DNA from: Chloroflexota bacterium
GTDB lineage: Bacteria; Chloroflexota; Anaerolineae; UBA4142
DNA: 64,000 nt
Reading direction: 5' to 3'
Assembly: GCA_016215025.1 (NCBI GenBank)
Contig: JACRMI010000028.1
Location: forward strand, 1 to 64,000
Made by a program: the position numbers and the translations under genes. Position 1 is the stretch's first letter. The number at the start of each line of letters is the position of its first letter. A model generated the notes under the pieces. The model saw only the letters and a list, made by a program, of their open reading frames with translations. It was not told the origin of the DNA and ran no database searches. Positions 19,473 to 28,000 of the stretch are shown here, piece by piece.

Positions 19473-21035
19473 CTAGTTCGTCGGCGCGTTCGGATCGTAA
19501 TTGAACCGCATGTCGACCGGCTCGGCGACATCCAACGTACTCAAGTCGCGTCCGATCTGAGCGACGACGCCGGGCTTGGTCGATTTCAAAAAGACGATGT
19601 ACAATAGACCCAGGACGATCCATGCCAGGGCGACGTACGGCATTGTCTGCATGAGTGGATCGGGCGCGGGCTGAAGCGAACCGTAGAGTGCTGCGCCTGC
19701 GCCGATGATCGCGACGATTGGGATAACCAAGTGCTTGAGAATTGAGTACTCATTTTTCAATTCGCGGCGGAACCACACAATCGCAGCCAACGAAACGAAC
19801 GTGTAGATCACTTCGATGGTAATGGCGCCAATGCCCGCCAGAAATCCGAATTCGGTATCTGAACCGGAAGTAGCTCCCGTCGGCAAGACAGCCGCAAAAA
19901 CTATCGCGACAATTGCGGCAAGCACGAGGACTGCGCCATTGGCAATGTAGGGCGTCTTGTAAGTCGTATGGGTACGACCAAGCGCACGGGGCAGCGCACC
20001 ATCGCGCGCAATGGCGAAAGCGACACGTGCCGATGTGGTCAGACAACCCAACGCAACTGCAAACCCATCGACAATCGCTGCGAGAAAGACAAGCGCGACG
20101 AGCCAATCGCCGCCATAAATGCCGGCGATGCTGAAGAGTGCGGGCTTGGTCGGGTCTGCCCAGTCTTTCGTGTCGTTCACGCCAAAGCCGATTGAATAAG
20201 CGTACGTCACTATGGTGTAGATCAGCACGGCCGCCGCAACCGTGCCGACAATCGCAATCGGCATCGAGCGTTTGGGATCTTGGGTTTCTTCCGCAAGCAC
20301 GGCCGAGGATTCAAAGCCAGTGTACATGAGAATGGCGAAGATCATTCCGTACGTAAGACCTTGAAGACCGCCAGCGGCATCGAGCGAGAATGGCACGGCG
20401 CTGTGTCCTGCGGCGCCGCCGCGAATGATGACGTAGAGCGCGAGCAGGACCACCAAGGCAAGCGAAATGAATACGAGCCATAACTGAGTACGAGTCGAGA
20501 TGCGCACGTCAAAGTACGTAAGAAGGAATAGAGCAATGCACTCGACCACGACCAAGGCGATCCACAAGTACGGGACCGGCTCGGCGAGAAAGCCAGCCAT
20601 GGCAAGAAATTGTGTGATCCATCCCGCCACTCCACCAATAATTGCAATCGTGAGCAAGAGCGTCGCGAACAAATAGATCCAGCCACCCATGAAACCAATT
20701 TCTGGCCCGAACGCCTTGGCCGCATAATTGTAGATCGCTCCGGCGGCATGAACGCGACTCGCAAATTGTGAAACGACGTAACCGAGCGCGACCATGGTCA
20801 AGCCGCCGAGAAACACGGCGAGCGGCGTCGCTGCGCCTGCCGCAATGGCAACGTACCCGGTCAAGAATGCCATGCTCATCACCGGACCCAGGAACGCCAA
20901 CGATTGCGAGATAACGTCCCAGGTGTTGAGAGCATTTTTCTTCAGTTGAGTGTGCGTCTCAACTGCAGTGCCCACTGCTTGTTTCCCCACTGCTTGAGGA
21001 ATGCTTTCGACTGACATAGTCCCTCCTTTGGACAA
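19473..21035 (-). CDS. APC-superfamily amino acid/amine permease
   Basis: About 12 hydrophobic segments; AILMYTGFESSAVLAEETQDPKRSMPIAIVGT typical of APC. Confidence 0.9.
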   Translation of the reverse strand: MSKGGTMSVESIPQAVGKQAVGTAVETHTQLKKNALNTWDVISQSLAFLGPVMSMAFLTGYVAIAAGAATPLAVFLGGLTMVALGYVVSQFASRVHAAGAIYNYAAKAFGPEIGFMGGWIYLFATLLLTIAIIGGVAGWITQFLAMAGFLAEPVPYLWIALVVVECIALFLLTYFDVRISTRTQLWLVFISLALVVLLALYVIIRGGAAGHSAVPFSLDAAGGLQGLTYGMIFAILMYTGFESSAVLAEETQDPKRSMPIAIVGTVAAAVLIYTIVTYAYSIGFGVNDTKDWADPTKPALFSIAGIYGGDWLVALVFLAAIVDGFAVALGCLTTSARVAFAIARDGALPRALGRTHTTYKTPYIANGAVLVLAAIVAIVFAAVLPTGATSGSDTEFGFLAGIGAITIEVIYTFVSLAAIVWFRRELKNEYSILKHLVIPIVAIIGAGAALYGSLQPAPDPLMQTMPYVALAWIVLGLLYIVFLKSTKPGVVAQIGRDLSTLDVAEPVDMRFNYDPNAPTN

Positions 21036-21048
21036 AATTCCAAACTCT

Positions 21049-21080
21049 AGAAACCAGGTTTTTCAAAAAACCTGGTTTCT
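21049..21080. repeat. AGAAACC..GGTTTCT hairpin repeat
   Basis: agaaaccaggttttt / aaaaacctggtttct 15-bp perfect arms; related element at 61916-61979. Confidence 0.75.
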
Positions 21081-21083
21081 GGT

Positions 21084-22442
21084 TTATAGATGGAACGCGT
21101 ACTCGTTGAATTCCCAGTCGGTCACGTGTGCGCGGAAACGTTGCGACTCGAGCCGCTTGACCGCACAGAATGCTTTGACAAAGTCCGATCCCATTGCTTC
21201 ACAGATGACCGCATCCTCTTCGAGTGCAGTAACCGCTTCGTGCAAATATTGTGGAATGATCGGAGTATCTGAGCTAGCAGTCGAGTAAGCATCGCCAGAA
21301 AATGGCACGCCGGGATTGAGATGATTTTCAATTCCATCGAGACCGGCGGTGAGCGCAGCGGCGAACACAAGGTAGGGATTGGCAACCCCGTCCGCGGTGC
21401 GATTTTCGACCCGCGTGCCGCCTTTGCGTTCAGGAGGGATGCGGATGTAGCAGGTGCGATTATCGAATCCCCAGACGACAAAGTACGGTGCGAATGCGCC
21501 GGGCACAAAGCGCTTGTACGAATTGACGGTCGGCGCTAACACCGCCGTGATGGCGCGCGCATGTGCGATCTGTCCGCCGATAAAACCGCACGCTAAATCC
21601 GAAAGTTGACCGTCGCCGCGTGGATCGTAAAACAGGTTTTCGCGCGTCTCGGGATGGGCGATACTCATGTGTGTGTGATAGCCGCTGCCGCCCAGATCGG
21701 TGCGCGGTTTTGCCATGAACGTCGCCATCAATCCATTCTGCCACGCGATTTCCTTGACAGCTTGCTTGTAGAAAAACGTGCGATCCGCCATATTCAACGC
21801 TTCGCCATGATCGAGATTGATTTCGAACTGACCGGGGAAAAATTCGTGACTGACCGCAAGCGCGCGGTGTCCCATCTCTTCGACCGCGTCGCAAATCTTG
21901 CGTGTGATGCCGTCGGGATCGATAGTTGCATTCCACGTGTAGACCATGCTGGGCCTTTGGGCGTAAGTGCGCCATGTACCGTTATCGCACTTGAGCAAAT
22001 AAAATTCTAATTCGCTGCCGACAATCGGCATGAGGTGGTGTTGGGCGTATTGATCGAGCACGCGCTTTAAAATATTGCGCGGCGCAAGCGGAATCGGTTT
22101 GCCCTCGTAGTACAAATCGGCGATGACGGCGGCGGTGTGCGGCTCCCACGGCAAGACGGTGAACGTGCTGAGATCAGGAATCGCGGTCATATCGGGAAAG
22201 CCCACTTCTTCGGCGGTACCGGTTCCTGCAGCGCCATTGCCGGCTAGATCGAGTGAGAACGTAGGCAGAGCAAATTGAATGCCGTGTTCGAGCACATGGG
22301 GAAATTGGCGCGCGGGAACGGCCTTTGTGCGCGCCACACCATAAAAATCGGGGAACTGGACCTTGATCGTGCGAATATGCGCTGAATCGATTTGGCGGAG
22401 GATGGCTTCTTGATTGCTGTCTGTCTGAGACTTGATCGTCAT
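21084..22442 (-). CDS. Glutamine-synthetase-fold ligase, PuuA/GMAS-like (gamma-glutamylamine synthetase candidate)
   Basis: GS-fold motifs (SELEFYLL, GSGYHTHMSI, APTVNSYKRFVPGAFAP, NRTCYIRIPPERKGGTRVENRTADGVANPYLVFAA); lacks MFDGSS hallmark of true GlnA; ATG at 22442 preferred. Confidence 0.85.
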   Translation of the reverse strand: MTIKSQTDSNQEAILRQIDSAHIRTIKVQFPDFYGVARTKAVPARQFPHVLEHGIQFALPTFSLDLAGNGAAGTGTAEEVGFPDMTAIPDLSTFTVLPWEPHTAAVIADLYYEGKPIPLAPRNILKRVLDQYAQHHLMPIVGSELEFYLLKCDNGTWRTYAQRPSMVYTWNATIDPDGITRKICDAVEEMGHRALAVSHEFFPGQFEINLDHGEALNMADRTFFYKQAVKEIAWQNGLMATFMAKPRTDLGGSGYHTHMSIAHPETRENLFYDPRGDGQLSDLACGFIGGQIAHARAITAVLAPTVNSYKRFVPGAFAPYFVVWGFDNRTCYIRIPPERKGGTRVENRTADGVANPYLVFAAALTAGLDGIENHLNPGVPFSGDAYSTASSDTPIIPQYLHEAVTALEEDAVICEAMGSDFVKAFCAVKRLESQRFRAHVTDWEFNEYAFHL

Positions 22443-23137
22443 CGCTTGTCTTCCTCTCTTTTGCTCTGTTTGAAATATCACAAGCGCGGATGCGCTGCGT
22501 GTCAACCGCAGATATTTTACAAGATGCATCTCCCAAATTTCTCCCTTTGCCATGACACGACACACCGCCCTGTCCTAGACAAATCCCCCCTGTGCCTCTG
22601 TCCGTCCCGGATTGGACTCTCATGTAGGGCAAGATACACTCCCAAGACAATTTGTGACCGCTCGAGTCCAGTCACATCCTCAACATCAACTCGGGCGAAA
22701 AGCTTGGTTCTTACTTGTGTATCGACTGTCATCCATCTCGGAGTAATATTCTGAACATTAACAATTATTTGATGAAGTTTTATGATTTTCTAACTTGCAC
22801 GATGTATCAATCCCTATAATGATTTTGCTCTTATAAAATTAGAGACAATCATAGACACGGTCGCTCGTTCGTGCTACAGAATCAAAGGCGCACCTAGCTC
22901 ATGTTGAATCCACACACAACCAATTCAACTGCGCGACCTGGTAGCCAGCTTATGAGGCAGGATGAGATACGTCTGCCTCATTCTGTTTTCACCCTCTTTA
23001 GGATCTTTCCGAAAAATACCGCTGCATAGCCCCTGACCGGCGAGACGCGGCGCTACTTTTCACACAACATGCAATACCATTGTGACCGGTTTTGTCATCG
23101 CGTGACATCGCGATGTCAAGATTTAGCGAGATCAAGT

Positions 23138-23428
23138 ATGGACCTTTTACAAATCACTGCCTTCTTACTTGACATTCTCTTGGTCTTTGCCGCCATTGTG
23201 GCTTTTCAGACCCGCCCCCGAATCGGCGGTGAATTGGCCAAGGGCTTGAGCATTCTCTTGATCGGGGTCGTGATTCTTGGGTTCGCGCACTTTATCGAAA
23301 GTGTCCTGTTCGCCTTTCTCGACGTAGACCTCGAAATCAACGAAGTAATCCATCGCTTGCTGGTTGGGTTCGGATTTCTTTGGGTGATTTTTGGCTTTGT
23401 CACCATGAATCGCGCCTTTCGCGAGTAA
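23138..23428 (+). CDS. Small multi-pass membrane protein
   Basis: About 96 aa with three to four hydrophobic segments; ATG at 23138. Confidence 0.6.
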   Translation: MDLLQITAFLLDILLVFAAIVAFQTRPRIGGELAKGLSILLIGVVILGFAHFIESVLFAFLDVDLEINEVIHRLLVGFGFLWVIFGFVTMNRAFRE

Positions 23429-23472
23429 TACAGCTGAATCACGGATTTCTTCGTGCTAGATAGCATCCATCA

Positions 23473-24459
23473 ATGGAAGATGTTGCATATTCCAAGGTTC
23501 TCACGGCAATCGTTCAACGATTTGTTCGCCTAGTGGGCGTCCCTGCCGCCTTGAATATCGCACGGCGAGTGCCAAACCTAAAGGTAGATAGCGATGGCAA
23601 TGTCGTCGATTACGATCGCGCCAATCCTTTGGCTACCGTCGTGCTATTGATCGATCAATACGGAACTGTGTTTGGCGATGTTGCCGATACCCTTGCTCAA
23701 CAAGCTACCCAATCGCTGCGACCATTGCCCCTGCGCGCTCCGCTACCCCCAAAGACCGATGGCGCTGCATCGTCCCGACCAATTACGCTCCTCATTGTGG
23801 ACGATCATATTCTGTTCCGCGAAGGTCTGGCAAGTTTGCTCTCCTCTCAGCCGGATTTTCAGATTGTAGGCCAGAGCGCAACTCTCGAAGATGCGGTCAG
23901 TCTGAGCTGCGCTCTTAGGCCGAACGTGCTTTTGTTGGATTTTGATTTACCTGCCGACGATGGCGCAGACGCGACGCGCGCGATCCTGGACGAATCCCCC
24001 GAAACGCAAATCGTGTTCCTCGGCGTCCACGAAGACACCAATCGGCTGTTTCAAGCCATTCAAGCCGGCGCCGTTGGATTTTTGTACAAGACCGTGCGCT
24101 CCGCCGAATTGTTTGGCACGGTCCGCGGGGTCACGCGTGGCGAAGCCGGAATCTCGCGCACGATTGCCCGCCGCCTCCTGCAAGAATTTTCCCAGTCACC
24201 AGTCCTAGCTTACGACAACCTAACCTCTGACGATTCCAAGCAACTTACTGCGCGTGAGATCGAAATCCTCCGCGAATTGGCACGCGGAGCCAGCAACCGC
24301 GAAATCGCCAAACGGCTGGTGATCAGCGAGAATACCGTCAAGAATCATGTACGGAATGTGCTTGTCAAACTGCACTTGCATAGCCGACGTGATGTTGCGG
24401 GCTATGTTCGTCGCAACGGTATCCAACCCTGGCGTTCCTCCAAACGCTCCGCCAATTAA
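23473..24459 (+). CDS. NarL/LuxR-type response regulator with an extra N-terminal domain
   Basis: ITLLIVDDHILFREGLASLL...VLLLDFDLP REC domain, LuxR HTH (LTAREIEILRELARGASNREIAKRLVISENTVKNHVRNVLVKL), about 95-aa N-terminal extension. Confidence 0.88.
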   Translation: MEDVAYSKVLTAIVQRFVRLVGVPAALNIARRVPNLKVDSDGNVVDYDRANPLATVVLLIDQYGTVFGDVADTLAQQATQSLRPLPLRAPLPPKTDGAASSRPITLLIVDDHILFREGLASLLSSQPDFQIVGQSATLEDAVSLSCALRPNVLLLDFDLPADDGADATRAILDESPETQIVFLGVHEDTNRLFQAIQAGAVGFLYKTVRSAELFGTVRGVTRGEAGISRTIARRLLQEFSQSPVLAYDNLTSDDSKQLTAREIEILRELARGASNREIAKRLVISENTVKNHVRNVLVKLHLHSRRDVAGYVRRNGIQPWRSSKRSAN

Positions 24460-24815
24460 CCTCCCAACTTGATTCCGGCGCATCCATTGGCTCATCCGAA
24501 AATCCAGTCCTCATCCAGTTCCTGGGTCACGGGCCTGCTGAATCTATCCGGTCGCTCGAGTTATAAAATTGTCCCAGGCGCCGAGCGGTCGCCCCGTAAC
24601 ATTTCTTCAAGACCTTAGGTACTTTTCCACTAGAAAATAAAATAGTCCTCTTCTAGTTCCTGGAACTAGTCCATTAACTATAGACACAACGACTAAAACA
24701 AAATATATTTTTATATAAATCGCTCTCGCATGCAGACCAGCTTTGCAGCCAGAGAGTATTTGTTTTCCTCTGTGCCTTTGCACAAATTGCCCCACCCAAA
24801 TCTGAGAGGTGTGCA

Positions 24816-24917
24816 GTGGCAGTATTCACTCTGCTCGTCGTTTACACAATCTTTATCGGACTGACTCTGATGATTACCCTCTGTGCTATTGGATTTGTCC
24901 AAGGCAACAAAAGCTAG
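24816..24917 (+). CDS. Candidate 33-aa single-TM small protein
   Basis: GTG start after gagaggt; translation VAVFTLLVVYTIFIGLTLMITLCAIGFVQGNKS; too short for the supplied ORF track. Confidence 0.4.
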   Translation: MAVFTLLVVYTIFIGLTLMITLCAIGFVQGNKS

Positions 24918-25071
24918 CCCATCGGATAAAGAAAAATCTAAACCACTTACGCACGCAAGAAATTATCTAGCCGTCTGTCATAGAAAGTGTCGAGCGATTC
25001 TCTCCGACCGGCAGCTAGTGGGGGGACTTGCCTGCGTACAGAAAACATTTCACCAAAGAGGAGGAGGAGAC

Positions 25072-28000
25072 ATGCTACATCGAAAACGGATGCTGGTGGC
25101 TCCGTTTCGCATTTCTACGATACTCGTCATTCTGTTAGTCATTATGGGGGCCGTTTCGCAGAGCGCCGTAATCTCTGCCAGCGGATTAGATTCCAATCCA
25201 TCCCGTCGATCATCAACCTCGGCAATCCCGGCCATGGTCACAAACACCCTACGCCTGCGGGTGGTCAGCGCACGCACAGCAGGTTCGGTCACTCAAGGGC
25301 AAGTTGTGTCCGACTATGATTACATCATCGTCCGCGACGACACCGGCAATTCCACGCAACCACGCACTCCCAATTGTTCGCCCGCTACAGACGCAAACTA
25401 TCCGGCGAATTGTGAGTGGCCCTCGATTCACGCGATGTCAGGCGGGTCGGCCGGCCAAGTCGTCACCCAGGGCTCCCAGGGCAACCTCAACGAAACGACG
25501 GGTATCAATCTTCCGAACGGTCGATACATGATCTCCGTCATGGCAGAAGGTTTCAAGATCGATGGTCAGTGGTTTACCGTCCCTCTCGCCGACCCAGGCC
25601 TAGTCACCGTTTCGATGCAGCCATTCCCCATGCCGCTCGGAACGCTCCGCATCCAAGTGTTTGAAGACAGCATGACCAACGGTCAATACGATCCCAACTC
25701 CGGCGAACGCGGTCTCGCCGGTTTCGTCGCACACCTCGACGATGTGCTGGGCGAGGTGACCACCGATTGGTTCGGCAATCCGCTCTGCACGCGCTATGAC
25801 ACCAATCAGAATCCCATTCCCGGTTCCGGTGGGCAATGCGTGAGCGATGCCACCGGTCAAATCGCCATTCCCAATTTGGGTCCAAATCGGTATGCCGTGA
25901 GCGTTGTGCCGCCGAATGGGCAAACGTGGATTCAAACCACCACGCTCGAAGGCGGCCACGATTGGGATGTGTGGCTGCACGAAAACTATACCGGCTACGA
26001 TCCAGAATTGATCGTCGGCGGCGCGCAAGTGCCGGAGGCAACCTTTGGATACGTCGCGCCCAAGTCGATGCCAGCAAGCGCCGCAACCGCACACATCACC
26101 GGACGCGCGGTTGGAATTCGCGAGTACGTTCAACAAGCTGGCGGATCCATGCCCGAAGGACCGCTCCCGCGTCCCTGGGTCGCCTTAACCGATCTCCTCA
26201 ATGGCGATCTGCTTGTCTATGCCGCACAAGGCAACGCCGATGGCACGTTCGATATTCCCAATGTGCCGAATGGCGATTATCAAATTGCGGTGTGGGATGC
26301 GCCGCAAAATTATTTGCTATCGATCAAAAACGTTACCGTTCAAAATAATCAGATCGCGTCGACAGGTGACATCCTGCTGGCGCATTGGTTTGGCATGCTT
26401 GAGGGTTATGTTTTCATCGATACTAATGAAAATGGCATCCGCGATCCGGGCGAAGCCGGTTTGCCCAACCAAGGCGTCGTCTTGAAATCGCGCGAAAACT
26501 CTTTGCTCGATCAGGGCAACAACAGCACGACCACCAACAATCAGGGTTATTACACTCTCCCGCTCACATACGAATATGGTTGGTGGACGGTGCTGGAAGT
26601 TTACAACGATCGTTTCTACACAACAGGTGTGACCTGGCAAACCGATAATCAACCTACTCCAACCACCGTACTTGGTGCGGGTGTGGATGTGGCCGTATTC
26701 CATCTGGCCGGTTTACGCACCCGTGTAGACTGGGGCGTACTGCCGTACAAACCCGGCACCAACGGCGGCATCGTCGGCACCGTCGTTTATAACGCGACCC
26801 GCAACGAACTCGACGCACGCTTTGCCGCCACCGAAGATTACGAAGGTGGCATCCCAGGTCTCACCGTCAATCTTTATGCGCCGATCCCTTGCACGCTCGA
26901 TCCCAATGATGCGACCTGTGTCCAAAATCCGAACGGCTTGGGCGGCTATCGTACCAACGTCGATGGCTCGCTTGCGAAAGGTCCCCTGCTCAACACGTAC
27001 CTCACCGAAACGTTTGAGCGCCCCAAAAACTGTGCCGCCCGTACGAGCAGCGGTACTCCACTCTCTCAAGCATTCCTGCCGCCCACGACCGGCGATCACG
27101 ATTGCATCGAAGCGCCCGTGATGGGCAATCAAGTCCAAACTGGATTTTCGACGGTCAACGGCAACTATGGTTTCACAACCATTTTGGCCGATCCCGTCAC
27201 CGGCGCGCAGATTCCGGAAACCCCGATGCCGCCCGGTGATTATCTGGTCGAGGTCGTGTCGCCGAACGACACATCTGGCAGACCACTGTTTCAAGTGACC
27301 AAAGAAGAAGATGTCAACGTGTTCGGCGGCGATCAGTTTGTGCCACAGGTTCCGCCGCCCGCGTGCGTCGGACCCTTGCATACAGTCCACGTCGTCGCCA
27401 ATCGCACCCTGGCCTTGTTCTCGCTCAACAATCCTTCGACGACGAGCGGCGTGTACAATCCCAGTTTTGCGGATGCCGGGGGTAGTTCGTACCAAGGACA
27501 ACGCAAGCCCATGTGCAATGTGCGTTTGGTAACTGTCCAAAATGGTCGCTCGATTGCGCCGATCTTTTCGTACTTTACCGATGTGCCGTTGCCGGGGCGC
27601 TTGTTCGGCACCGTGTTCGACGATCTTGCGCTGTCCGTCGATCCACAATCGTTGTGGTACGGCGAAAAAGCTGGCATCCCAAACATTCCGGTCGGCGTGT
27701 ACGACTATAGCGGTCGCTACATTACGACGCTAACCTCGGACGCGAACGGCGTCTTTGAAATTCTTCTGCCTTCGACTTCGACGTACAACTGTCCATTGCC
27801 CGCAGGGCCCTGTCCGGGAATGTATCGACTCGTCGGCAACGACCCAGGACAGCCCAATCGTCCCAATGCCAACTACAATCCACGCTATCGAACGCTCGTA
27901 ACGAATTGGCAGATTTGGCCCAATCTAACTCTGCTCGCAGACGTTGCCCTAGTCTCGTCTGCAACCGTCATCGAATTTCCAGGCACCCAGCAAGTTCGCG

